A stretch of 64,000 nt of DNA. Origin: Acidovorax sp. 107. Lineage in GTDB: Bacteria; Pseudomonadota; Gammaproteobacteria; Burkholderiales; Burkholderiaceae_C. The DNA lies in contig NZ_QBTZ01000001.1 of assembly GCF_003058055.1 (NCBI RefSeq), positions 3,242,001 to 3,306,000 on the forward strand, written 5' to 3'. A model generated the notes under the pieces. That model did not search any database. It saw only the letters and a list, made by a program, of their open reading frames with translations, and was not told where the DNA came from. Both the position numbers and the translations under genes were made by a program. The stretch's first letter is position 1. Every line of letters begins with the position of its first letter. Positions 17,308 to 25,452 of this stretch are shown here, piece by piece.

Positions 17308-17392
17308 CCGCTTCAAGCGCTAGTAGATATTGCGCTATCAGCTCCTGTTTTGATAGTGAATAGGTCCCAATGCGCTAAGCCCAGGGCTATTG
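17308..17392. repeat. Dispersed GATAGCT-type intergenic repeat, copy 3
   Basis: Contains CAAGCGCTAGTAGATATTGC, GCTATCAGCTCCTGTTTTGA and TAGTGAATAGG blocks. It separates the enoyl-CoA hydratase from the acyl-CoA synthetase. Confidence 0.6.
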
Positions 17393-19195
17393 GTACAGCG
17401 CCTCGATCTCGGCCGCATAGGTCTTGTAGATACTGGATCGGCGCACCTTCATCGTCGCGGTCACCTCGCCGTCGTCGTGGTCCAGCTCCTTGGTGAGCAG
17501 GTGGAACTTGCGGATCTGCGAGACCTGCGCGAGGCGCTGGTTGCCCTGGTTGATTTCGGCGTCGATGAGGCCGCGCACCTCGGGGTGCTCCACCAGCGAG
17601 CGGTAGTGCGTGAACGGTATGCGCCGCGCCTCGGCCCACTTGCCCACCGTCTCGTAGTCGATCATCACCAGCGCGCCCACAAACTTGCGCGCCTCGGCCA
17701 CGATGATGCATTCCTTGATGAAGGGGCTGCCCTTCATCGTGTTCTCGATTTCGGACGGCGTGAGGTTCTTGCCGCCGGCCGTGATCATGATGTCTTTGAG
17801 GCGGTCCACGATCTTGATCTGGCCTTGCTCTTCGCGCACCACGTCGCCGGTGTGCAGCCAGCCGCCCACGATGCTGCTGGCCGTGGCCTCGGGGTTCTTG
17901 TAGTAGCCCGCAAACACCATGTCGCCTTTGAGCTGCAGTTCGCCGTTGTCGGCAATGCGGTGCTCCACGCCCAGCGTGGGCACGCCCACGGTGCCCACCA
18001 CCACATGGTCCAGACGGTGGCCCGTGACCATGCCGGTCGATTCGGTCAGGCCATACACCTCGATGAGCGGCACGCCCAACACCCGGAAGAAGCGCACCAC
18101 GTCGGGCGGAATGGGTGCGGCGCCCGTGAGGGCCACATGGGCATTGCGCAGGCCGATGAAGTTCTGCAGCGCGCGGAAGACGAGCCAATAGCTGGCGGCA
18201 AAGGTGAGCTTGTCGGTAGCGCTCCAGGCACTGCGCGGCTTGTCGGCCAACGGCTTGCAGACGTTGTAGGCCTTGTGGAACAGCGCGCGGCGCAGGCCGC
18301 CGGTTTCCTGCAGCTTGATGTGGATGGCGGCGTGCAGCTTTTCCCAGATGCGCGGCACGCCGAGGAACATGGTGGGTGCGACTTCGCGCAGGTCTTCCTG
18401 CACGGTGCGGATGGATTCGCCAAAGTTCACCTGCGAGCCGATGTACATGGGCACAAAGCTGGTCAGCATTTGCTCGGCCACGTGGCACAGCGGCAGGTAC
18501 GACAGGTGCGTGGTGCCTTGCGACAGCTCCAGCCGGTCCACGATGCCGGGCACCACGCCCCGGATGTTGCGGTACGAAATCATCGCGCCCTTGGGCTTGC
18601 CGGTGGAGCCCGAGGTGTAGATCATCAGGCCTACGTCGTCGAGTGTCTGGCGCGCGAGGGCGTCGTTGATGACCGCCTGCTGGTCCGATGCCGCGCCGAG
18701 TTTTTCTACCTCGTCAAACGTGGTGATGAACTGCCGCACCTCGGGCGCAAAGCTGCGCAGGCCCTTGGTCTCCATGACCACGATCTTTTTCAGGCGCGGC
18801 AGCTCGGGCAGCGCGGCCAGCAGCTTGTCGGTCTGCTCCTGGTCCTCGCAGACCATGATTTCGATGTCGGCATGGCCCACCACATAGGACACCTCGTTGG
18901 TGGGGCTGGTGGGGTACACACCCACGGTCACCGCGCCCACCAGGCCCGCGCCCATCTGGGCCAGCACCCATTCGATGCGGTTCTCGGAGATCACGCCCAC
19001 ATGCCCACCTGCAGGCAGGCCCAGTGCCCGCAGCCCCAGGCCGAAGTGGCTGGCGCGCTGGTGGTACTGCGCCCAGGTGAAGGGCTTCCAGATGCCGAAG
19101 TCCTTTTGCCGGATGGCGATGCGCTGAGCGTCGGTGCGCGCGCGCTCGCGCAGCATCTGGGGCAGGGTGAGGTCGGGGAGCGTCATGACAGCCAT
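17387..19195 (-). CDS. AMP-dependent (long-chain) acyl-CoA synthetase
   Basis: Adenylate-forming enzyme of 602 residues that activates a carboxylic acid to its CoA thioester via an acyl-adenylate. Visible motifs: phosphate loop YTSGSTGKPKGAM near 194, VYGLTESTGM (A5) near 369, HTGDVV near 437 and a C-terminal DRLKDIMITAGGKNLTPSEIE hinge near 457. It most resembles long-chain fatty-acid or aromatic-acid CoA ligases. It overlaps the livF-type gene by 13 bp and is the last gene of a LIV-type ABC operon, implying that the imported substrate is an acid activated on entry. The substrate is not identifiable from sequence. Confidence 0.93.
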   Translation of the reverse strand: MAVMTLPDLTLPQMLRERARTDAQRIAIRQKDFGIWKPFTWAQYHQRASHFGLGLRALGLPAGGHVGVISENRIEWVLAQMGAGLVGAVTVGVYPTSPTNEVSYVVGHADIEIMVCEDQEQTDKLLAALPELPRLKKIVVMETKGLRSFAPEVRQFITTFDEVEKLGAASDQQAVINDALARQTLDDVGLMIYTSGSTGKPKGAMISYRNIRGVVPGIVDRLELSQGTTHLSYLPLCHVAEQMLTSFVPMYIGSQVNFGESIRTVQEDLREVAPTMFLGVPRIWEKLHAAIHIKLQETGGLRRALFHKAYNVCKPLADKPRSAWSATDKLTFAASYWLVFRALQNFIGLRNAHVALTGAAPIPPDVVRFFRVLGVPLIEVYGLTESTGMVTGHRLDHVVVGTVGVPTLGVEHRIADNGELQLKGDMVFAGYYKNPEATASSIVGGWLHTGDVVREEQGQIKIVDRLKDIMITAGGKNLTPSEIENTMKGSPFIKECIIVAEARKFVGALVMIDYETVGKWAEARRIPFTHYRSLVEHPEVRGLIDAEINQGNQRLAQVSQIRKFHLLTKELDHDDGEVTATMKVRRSSIYKTYAAEIEALYQ

Positions 19196-20001
19196 CTTTT
19201 GCGGCGCTTGTAGTGCTTGATCTCTTTGAAGCTCTTGGCCTCGCCGCCACCGCCCATGCCCAGGTAGAACTCGCGCACATCGGGGTCGTTGGCCAAGCGT
19301 TCGGCCGTGCCGTCGATCACGATCTTGCCGTTCTCCATGATGTAGCCCCGGTGCGCCACGGCCAGTGCCACGGTGGCGTTCTGCTCCACCAGCAGCATGC
19401 TGGTGCCACGCTCGGCGTTGATGCGCGCGATGATGGTGAAGATGTCTTCGACGAGCTTGGGAGACAAGCCCAGCGAGGGTTCGTCGAGCAGGATGAGCTG
19501 GGGCTGCGCGATGAGTGCGCGGCCAATGGCCAGCATCTGCTGCTCGCCGCCCGACAGATAACCTGCAAGACCCTTGCGCCGCTCGTGCAGGCGCGGAAAG
19601 TAGCTGTAGACCAAGTCGAAGTCCGGCGTCGCATCCTTGCGCCCCGTGAGCGCATAGGTGGCGGCCACCAGGTTCTCTTCGACCGTGAGGTCTTCAAACA
19701 CGCGGCGGCCTTCCATCACATGGCTCAGGCCGTTGCGCACCAGCTGCTGCGGGGCCACGGCGGCCGTGGGCTGGCCGTTGAAGTGGATGCTGCCACTTTC
19801 GACCACACCATCCTCCAGCGCCAGCAGGCCCGAGATGGCCTTGAGCGTGGTGCTCTTGCCCGCCCCGTTGCTGCCCAGCAGTGCCACGATCTGCCCCCGT
19901 GGCACGGCCAGCGACAGGCCGCGCAGGGCCTGCACCACCTTGTTGTAGATGACCTCGATGTTGTTGACTTCGAGGACGTGGGCCGGGGTTGGCTGGGTCA
20001 T
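19183..20001 (-). CDS. livF: LIV-type ABC transporter ATP-binding protein (LivF-like)
   Basis: ATPase subunit of a branched-chain amino acid-type importer, 272 residues. Walker A GSNGAGKST near 43, Q-loop, signature YLSGGEQQML near 152, Walker B LILLDEPSLGLSP near 171 and switch His in LLVEQN follow in order. LivF rather than LivG, judging by the short insert and the LSPKLVEDIF segment. It has an unusual basic C-terminal tail (KHYKRRKRWLS). Gene order livG-livH-livM-binding protein-livF-acyl-CoA synthetase is all on the minus strand with short gaps. Confidence 0.92.
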   Translation of the reverse strand: MTQPTPAHVLEVNNIEVIYNKVVQALRGLSLAVPRGQIVALLGSNGAGKSTTLKAISGLLALEDGVVESGSIHFNGQPTAAVAPQQLVRNGLSHVMEGRRVFEDLTVEENLVAATYALTGRKDATPDFDLVYSYFPRLHERRKGLAGYLSGGEQQMLAIGRALIAQPQLILLDEPSLGLSPKLVEDIFTIIARINAERGTSMLLVEQNATVALAVAHRGYIMENGKIVIDGTAERLANDPDVREFYLGMGGGGEAKSFKEIKHYKRRKRWLS

Positions 20002-20014
20002 GGCGCAGACAAGG

Positions 20015-21196
20015 TCAGAGTTTGATCCAGTCGGAGGCGGCCACCATTTTTTGCGCCTTCATGTCCGCGCGGTACACGCGACCCACGGGGATGGAGTTGC
20101 CGCTGATGGTGATCGGCACACCAATCAGGCCACCCGTGTCGAAGTCCTTGATGGAGTTGAGCGCCGCCTTGAGGTTCTTGCCGTCGAGTGGCTTGCCCGC
20201 ATCCAGCGTGCGCTTGGCGGCTTCGGTGAACAGCATCGCCGCCAGGAAGCCCTGGATGTAGGCCGTGCTCTGGTACTCGGGGCGCAGGGCACGGATCTTC
20301 TCCAGCATGGGCGCCTTTTCGGTGTCGTAGTAGTAGCGGTAGGGCATCACACCCATGAAGCCGTCGGCGGCCTCGCCCATCTTCATCACGGTGGAGCTGT
20401 CCATGGTCCAGAAGGTGCCCATCCATTTGCTGGTCATGCCCTGCTGCTTGCCCTGGGTGATGAACTCGGGGATGGGCGCGAGGATGTAGCCGTGGAAGAT
20501 GGTGTAGTCGGGCGCTGCGCGGCGCAGCTTGATGACCTCGGTGGACACGTCCACGCTGCCGGCGGGCGTCATGATCTTGATAGGCACCGAGAGGCCCAGC
20601 TGCTTGGCCATGGCTTCGCTGGACTCAATGGGGTCGCGGCCGAATTCGGAGTCGGAGTACACGAAGGCCACCTTAGCGCCAGGCTTTTCCTTGGCGATGT
20701 GCTTGAGCAGAATGCCGAACATCTCGGTGTAGTCGGGCCCCACGAGGAACTGGTTGGGGTACTTCTTGGGGTCGTTGAGTTCGGTGGCAAACGATGCGCC
20801 CGCCATCAGGATGTTGCCGTTGCGGTCCAGCTCGGGGTTGATGGTTTTGGAGAAGCCTGTGGAGTCGCCGTAGTACAGGTTGACCTTGTTCTGGCTGGTG
20901 ATCTTCTTGAACGCAGCCACCGACACATCGACCTTGTAGCCCGTGTCTTCGGGCACGTACTTGACCTTGCGGCCCTTGATGCCGCCCGCGTCGTTGAGCA
21001 TCTTCACGTAGTCGCCCATGCCCGCGTTGATGCCCACGCCCGCAAACGCGAACACACCGGTGAGCGGGATCGAGCCGCCGATCACGATCTCTTCGGCGCC
21101 TTGGGCCAGCACCGACAGCGGGTGGGTGAGGGCGACAGCTCCCGCAGCGGCGGCGAGCAGCGAGCGGCGCTGGAGGGAAGTGTGTGGTGTGTCCAT
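20015..21196 (-). CDS. Periplasmic substrate-binding protein of the LIV-type ABC transporter
   Basis: A 393-residue type I periplasmic binding protein. The N-terminus has QRRSLLAAAAG, a Tat-like or Sec signal with cleavage near SVLAQG (32). The mature part starts EEIVIGGSIPLTG, as in LivK/amide-binding proteins, and has the typical GRKVKYVPEDTGY and VAFVYSDSEFGRD segments. GGAGACC precedes the ATG at 21196. It sits inside the operon between livM and livF, so it supplies specificity, but the ligand (amino acid, aromatic acid or short-chain acid) cannot be called. Confidence 0.92.
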   Translation of the reverse strand: MDTPHTSLQRRSLLAAAAGAVALTHPLSVLAQGAEEIVIGGSIPLTGVFAFAGVGINAGMGDYVKMLNDAGGIKGRKVKYVPEDTGYKVDVSVAAFKKITSQNKVNLYYGDSTGFSKTINPELDRNGNILMAGASFATELNDPKKYPNQFLVGPDYTEMFGILLKHIAKEKPGAKVAFVYSDSEFGRDPIESSEAMAKQLGLSVPIKIMTPAGSVDVSTEVIKLRRAAPDYTIFHGYILAPIPEFITQGKQQGMTSKWMGTFWTMDSSTVMKMGEAADGFMGVMPYRYYYDTEKAPMLEKIRALRPEYQSTAYIQGFLAAMLFTEAAKRTLDAGKPLDGKNLKAALNSIKDFDTGGLIGVPITISGNSIPVGRVYRADMKAQKMVAASDWIKL

Positions 21197-21213
21197 GAGG
21201 GTCTCCTGTTGGT

Positions 21214-22251
21214 TTAGTTGCGGAAAGGCCAGAGATGGAAGAAACGACGGACGCGCCGCCACACTTCGGCCAGGCCATGGGGCTCGAAGACGAGAAAACC
21301 GATGATGAGCAGGCCAAAGATGACCGTGCGCACGGGCGAGAGGAACACCGTGAGTTCGCTGCCGCCGGGCATCAGGTCCACCACGAGCTTGAGCAGCTCG
21401 GGCACCATGGTCATGAACACCGCGCCCAGGATGCCGCCCAGGATGGAGCCCATGCCGCCGACGATGATGGCCGCCAGGAAGAAGATGGACATGAGCAGCG
21501 GAAAGCTCTCGGGCGTGACCACGCGGAAGAAGTACGCCCACAGCCCGCCTGCCACACCCGCATAGAACGACGACAGCCCAAACGACAGCAGCTTGTAGCG
21601 CAGCAGCGGAATGCCCAGCACCTCGGCCGAGATGTCGCGGTCGCGAATCGCGATGAACGCACGGCCCACGCGCGTGCGGAACAGGTTGGCCGCGCCCAGC
21701 AGCATGAGGATCGTCACGGGCACGATCAGCCAGTACAGGCGGAACGAGGTGTCGAGCGCCATGCCAAGCAGCTTGGCGGGCGGCACGCTCAGGCCCCCGG
21801 TGCCGCCGGTGAACTTCCAGTTGGCAAAGATGAAGTGCGCAATGAACGATGCGGCAATCGTGGCAATCGCCAGGTACAGCCCCTTCACGCGCAGCGAAGG
21901 AATGCCCACCACGATGCCGCCCAGCATGGCGACAAAACCACCGGCCAGGAGGTTGAGCACAAAGGGCGTGCCCACCTTGGTTTCCAGCACGGCCACGGTG
22001 TACGCGCCCAGGCCCATGAAGGCGGCCTGCCCCAGGCTGACCAGCCCCGTGTAGCCCGTGAGGATGTTGAGCCCTGTGGCGCTGGCCACATTGATGCTGA
22101 CCAGACAGGCCAGGTACAGCCAGTAGTCGCTGGCCATGAAGGGGAACAGCACCAGCAGCGCAGCGCCCACGGCCAGCCACACCTTTTGCGTGCGCGAGTC
22201 GAACAGCGCCGCGTCGGCGATGTAGGTTTCCTTGAGGGTTCCGATGCGCAT
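21214..22251 (-). CDS. livM: LIV-type ABC transporter permease (LivM-like)
   Basis: Inner-membrane permease of 345 residues with about nine hydrophobic segments. Family landmarks: NILTGYTGLVSLGQAAFMGLGAY (near 63-85), RVKGLYLAIATIA, and the cytoplasmic coupling loop RTRVGRAFIAIRDRDISAEVLGI (near 193-215), which docks to the ATPases. 94 bp separate it from livH upstream; that gap contains a partial GC-rich repeat. The binding-protein gene follows after 17 bp. Confidence 0.92.
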   Translation of the reverse strand: MRIGTLKETYIADAALFDSRTQKVWLAVGAALLVLFPFMASDYWLYLACLVSINVASATGLNILTGYTGLVSLGQAAFMGLGAYTVAVLETKVGTPFVLNLLAGGFVAMLGGIVVGIPSLRVKGLYLAIATIAASFIAHFIFANWKFTGGTGGLSVPPAKLLGMALDTSFRLYWLIVPVTILMLLGAANLFRTRVGRAFIAIRDRDISAEVLGIPLLRYKLLSFGLSSFYAGVAGGLWAYFFRVVTPESFPLLMSIFFLAAIIVGGMGSILGGILGAVFMTMVPELLKLVVDLMPGGSELTVFLSPVRTVIFGLLIIGFLVFEPHGLAEVWRRVRRFFHLWPFRN

Positions 22252-22257
22252 GGGTCA

Positions 22258-22310
22258 GGCCTGCCGCCGGGCCGGCCCAAGGGAGGCCTGCGCCCCCTTG
22301 GGGGGCAGTG
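22258..22310 (-). repeat. Partial GC-rich intergenic repeat
   Basis: Inverted CCCCCAAGGGGGCGCAGGCC, CTCCCTTGGGCCGGCCCGGC blocks in the livH-livM gap, distantly like the copies at 33007 and 36315. Membership is tentative. Confidence 0.35.
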
Positions 22311-22345
22311 GATACACGAGGTGATGAACGTGGGGGCTCATGTTT

Positions 22346-23236
22346 TTACAGTCTCTCGATTTCGTGGGTGCCGAACAGGCCGTACGGCCGCGCCAGCAGC
22401 ACGGCCACCAGCACGATGAAGGTGGCCAGCAGCTTGTATTCACCGCCCAGGTAGGCCCCGGCCAGCGCCTCGATCAGACCGATGAGGATGCCGCCGACGA
22501 GCGCGCCCAGCACGCTGTCGAGCCCGCCCACGATGACGACCACCAGCACCGACAGCCCGAACACACCCATGCTGGACGAGATGCCGCCAATCGAGCCGAC
22601 GATGATCCCGGAGATGGCCGCGAGCATGGCCGAGGCCACCCAGGCCAGCGAGAACACACGTGGCACGTTGATGCCCACCGAGTACGCGGCGGCCTGGTCG
22701 CTGGCCGTGGCGCGCAGGGCCACGCCGCCGCGCCAGAAGCGGAACACCACCAGCACCGCTGCGATGAACGCGACGGCAATCACAGCACCCCAGAACACCT
22801 TGGGCGCGAGGAATGCATCGCCCACCATGATGGGCTGCGTGGGCATGAAGTCGGGCAGGCGGCGCTGGTCGGCCGTCCAGATCATCTCGACCAAGCCCAC
22901 GAGCACCGAGGCCAGGCCCACGGTGACCATGAAGACGGAGATCGGCGGCTCGCCCAGCAGCGGGCGGATCATGGTGCGCTCGATCACCGCGCCCAGCAGG
23001 CCTGTGCCCAGCACGGCGGCCGGGATGGCCAGCCACAGCGGCAGCGCAAACATCGATGCAAAGGTGAAGAACAGGTAGGCGCCTACCATGAGCAGCTCGC
23101 CAATGGCGATGTTGACCACGCGGGTGGCCTTGTAGACCATCACAAAGGCCAGCGCTGCCAGCGCATACAGCCCGCCACCAGCGATGCCGGTGAGGCTGAT
23201 CTCAAACAGGTAGGCCCAGTCGAAGTTGCCTGTCAT
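22346..23236 (-). CDS. livH: LIV-type ABC transporter permease (LivH-like)
   Basis: Second inner-membrane permease, 296 residues, about eight transmembrane segments. The N-terminal LTGIAGGGLYALAALAFVMVYK and VVNIAIGELLMVGAYL segments and the coupling loop LRATASDQAAAYSVGINV (near 179-196) are LivH-typical. The ATG at 23236 overlaps the livG stop as ATGA, so the two are translationally coupled; the longer frame running into livG was rejected. Confidence 0.93.
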   Translation of the reverse strand: MTGNFDWAYLFEISLTGIAGGGLYALAALAFVMVYKATRVVNIAIGELLMVGAYLFFTFASMFALPLWLAIPAAVLGTGLLGAVIERTMIRPLLGEPPISVFMVTVGLASVLVGLVEMIWTADQRRLPDFMPTQPIMVGDAFLAPKVFWGAVIAVAFIAAVLVVFRFWRGGVALRATASDQAAAYSVGINVPRVFSLAWVASAMLAAISGIIVGSIGGISSSMGVFGLSVLVVVIVGGLDSVLGALVGGILIGLIEALAGAYLGGEYKLLATFIVLVAVLLARPYGLFGTHEIERL

Positions 23237-24075
23237 GCGGTGGTCACCCCCTGCAGCTTGGCACGCAGGTCGCCCACATCGCCCGCGCCCAAGTAGGCGC
23301 GGATGACCTCGGGGTCCGCCTGCACCTGCGCGGGCGTGCCTTGCGCGATGACCTGGCCGAAGTTGAGCACCACCACGTGGTCCGACAGGTCCATCACCAT
23401 GCCCATGTCGTGTTCGACCATGAGCACCGTCACGCCCCATTCCTCGCGCACGTCGAGGATGAAGCGTGCCATGTTTTCGGTCTCTTCGCGGTTCATGCCG
23501 GCCACGGGTTCGTCCAGCATCAGGATCTGTGGCTGCATGGCGAGGGCCCGGGCCATCTCCACGCGCTTTTGCAGGCCGTAGGGCAGGGCCGAGACGGGTG
23601 CGTGGCGGATGTGGTCGATTTCGAGAAAGTCGATGATGCGTTCCTCGATGTCGCGGCGCAGCGCGGCCTCTTCGCGGCGTGCGCGGCCCAGGTAGAACAG
23701 CGCGTCGAGCACGTTGGTTTGGAGGTGCGCGTGGCGGCCGAGCTTGATGTTGTCGAGCACCGTCATGCCGCGAAACAGCGCAATGTTCTGAAAGCTGCGG
23801 CCCAGGCCCAGCTTGGCGCGCTGCGGCGCGGGCACGCGGGTGATGTCTTGCCCCTGAAAGCGGATGGAGCCCTGGCTGGGCCGGTAAAAGCCCGAAATGG
23901 TGTTGAACAGCGAGGTCTTGCCCGCACCGTTGGGGCCGATGACGGCGGTGATGGAGCCAGGCTGCACATCAAACCCCACGCCGGTCAGCGCCTTCACGCC
24001 ACCGAACGCCAGGGTCACGCCCTGCACCTGCAGCAGGGGCGTGGCAGCAGCGGGGCCGGAAGGGGTTGTCTCCAT
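23233..24075 (-). CDS. livG: LIV-type ABC transporter ATP-binding protein (LivG-like)
   Basis: First gene of the transporter operon, 280 residues. Walker A GPNGAGKTSL near 46, the LivG-specific long insert with FQNIALFRGMTVLDNI and RAR...EEAALRR, a degenerate signature ALPYGLQKRVEM near 157, Walker B ILMLDEPVAGMN near 177 and switch His in MVEHDMG. Transcribed divergently from the TetR gene at 24231; a palindromic operator lies in the 155-bp gap. Confidence 0.93.
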   Translation of the reverse strand: METTPSGPAAATPLLQVQGVTLAFGGVKALTGVGFDVQPGSITAVIGPNGAGKTSLFNTISGFYRPSQGSIRFQGQDITRVPAPQRAKLGLGRSFQNIALFRGMTVLDNIKLGRHAHLQTNVLDALFYLGRARREEAALRRDIEERIIDFLEIDHIRHAPVSALPYGLQKRVEMARALAMQPQILMLDEPVAGMNREETENMARFILDVREEWGVTVLMVEHDMGMVMDLSDHVVVLNFGQVIAQGTPAQVQADPEVIRAYLGAGDVGDLRAKLQGVTTA

Positions 24076-24141
24076 TGGCTTTCTAATACGGGTTGACTAC
24101 AGCTTTTGACAGAAATTTCGATGGAACCCAGCGCAAATTTC

Positions 24142-24174
24142 CTACTTGTGCGTAAACTGTTTACTCGCAAGTAG
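24142..24174. promoter_or_regulatory. Palindromic operator, probable TetR site
   Basis: Arms CTACTTGTGCGTAAAC and GTTTACTCGCAAGTAG (16 nt each) are inverted repeats matching at 14 of 16 positions around a single central T. The site sits between the divergent livG operon and tetR-type gene, 66 bp before livG and 56 bp before the regulator, placed to control both. Confidence 0.75.
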
Positions 24175-24230
24175 ATTCTGGAAGCCGCGACCCTCATCAG
24201 CATCCGTACTTTCCCGAGGAACTGCCATCC

Positions 24231-25100
24231 ATGCCCCACGCCAAAGTGGCAACCCGCCGCCGCAGCGCCACCCCCACCGCCGCAGCGCCGTCTTCTGCAC
24301 CCGCTGCCAAGCAGGTCAAGCTGGCCAAGCCGGTCAAAAAGGCCGCGAAGGCTGAGTCGGCCCCAGCCGCCCCTGCGTCAGCCCCGACCGCTGCGGCGTC
24401 TCCCTGGCCCCCGGTGTCGCACCGCGAGCGCCAGCGCGAGGCCAAGCGCAATGCGGTGCTGCAGGCGGCGGCCCAGTTGTTCAACGAACGCGGCTTTCAC
24501 GCCACCTCGCTCGACGACATCGCCGCGCGCCTGAACGTGACCAAGCCCACGCTGTACTACTACGTGAAGAACAAGGACGAGATCCTGCTGCAGTGCGTGA
24601 GCAAGGGCCTCACGATGATGCTGGAGGGGATTGATGCCTCGCGCGCTGCGGGCGGCAAGGCCATTGACCAGCTCATGACCTGCATGCAGGTGTATGCGCG
24701 CATCGTCACCATGGACTTCGGCATGTGCCTGATCCGCGTGGGCGACGAGCAGCTGCCCCCCGAAAGCCGCAAGGAGCTGCGCCGCCTGAAGTCCGCCATC
24801 GATCAGGAGTTCCGCCGCCTGGTGGCCGAGGGCGTGGCCGAAGGATCGCTGCAGCCCTGCGACCCGAAGATGACGGCTTTTGTGATTGCCGGTGCGCTCA
24901 GCTGGATCGGCCGCTGGTACCAGCCCGATGGCGAATACACGCCCGAGCAGGTGGCGCAGCAGTGCATTGCGACGCTGTGTGATGGGGTGTTGCGGCGGCC
25001 TGCGGCGGTCATCGCCGATAGCGCTGTTTCAGCGCCAGTCCCCCAACCAAAGCCCGCCAGCGGCAAGGCAAAGACCCGTGCCCAACGCGGTGGAGGCTAG
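24231..25100 (+). CDS. TetR/AcrR family transcriptional regulator with basic N-terminal tail
   Basis: A 289-residue repressor-type protein. A long Ala/Pro/Lys-rich tail (residues 1-60, with KQVKLAKPVKKAAKAE) precedes the TetR helix-turn-helix: NAVLQAAAQLFNERGFHATS...DDIAARLNVTKPTLYYYVKNKDEIL (about 72-118). The C-terminal ligand domain is of the YcdC/FadR-like type and ends with another Ala/Pro/Lys-rich tail. It is divergent from the LIV-type/acyl-CoA synthetase operon and most likely controls it, with an acid or its CoA ester as the natural inducer candidate (inference). The low-complexity tails are unusual for TetR proteins. Confidence 0.9.
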   Translation: MPHAKVATRRRSATPTAAAPSSAPAAKQVKLAKPVKKAAKAESAPAAPASAPTAAASPWPPVSHRERQREAKRNAVLQAAAQLFNERGFHATSLDDIAARLNVTKPTLYYYVKNKDEILLQCVSKGLTMMLEGIDASRAAGGKAIDQLMTCMQVYARIVTMDFGMCLIRVGDEQLPPESRKELRRLKSAIDQEFRRLVAEGVAEGSLQPCDPKMTAFVIAGALSWIGRWYQPDGEYTPEQVAQQCIATLCDGVLRRPAAVIADSAVSAPVPQPKPASGKAKTRAQRGGG

Positions 25101-25452
25101 CGTGTTGTATCTACCGATGGATTGAGGCAGATTGGCTTTTGGCGTCCTTGGATAGGCGCTGAAAGCTATCTATCGAATAGTGTTTTCAGGGTATTGAGCC
25201 TGTATCTCTGATGCTTGACGTGCTTGTTTGGGCTGAGCTTGTCAAAGCCTCACGCTGCGCCTTGGCAAGTTCAGCGAAACCGGTTTTCATCAACGCATTG
25301 CCTTTTTCACGTGATGTGCGCGAACGGCTTCCTGTGACCGGCTTGTTTAAACAGGTTGTTTAACCCGCTACCGTATTCTTTGTGCGGTTTTGGGTTTTAT
25401 AAGTCATTGATTTATATGGAAATATTCTGCGACATAAAGCATTGCTTTACCC
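25101..25452. other. AT-richer intergenic region between tetR-type and AlbA_2 genes
   Basis: 352 bp without a supported gene. 25128-25196 carries a degenerate GATAGCT-family repeat. 25300-25450 is clearly lower in GC than its surroundings and contains TTTCACGTGA (25305-25314, a parS core without proper flanks) and GTTTAAAC followed by GTTTAAC (near 25348-25363). Confidence 0.5.
25128..25196. repeat. Dispersed GATAGCT-type intergenic repeat, copy 4 (degenerate)
   Basis: GGATAGGCGCTGAAAGCTAT and CGAATAGTGTTTTCAGGGTA blocks. Weaker match than the other copies. Confidence 0.4.

Noticed and set aside
20015..22180. 721-codon frame as a permease-binding protein fusion
   Set aside because: The N-terminal half is livM read in the wrong frame; the binding protein has its own Shine-Dalgarno and signal peptide at 21196.
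22346..23440. Longer livH frame starting at 23440
   Set aside because: The first 68 codons overlap livG in another frame and look random; the ATGA-coupled start at 23236 gives the normal LivH N-terminus.
25305..25314. TTTCACGTGA as a fifth parS site
   Set aside because: Only the 10-bp core matches; the flanks (TT on the left, TGTG on the right) depart from the consensus, and it is 15 kb from the cluster.
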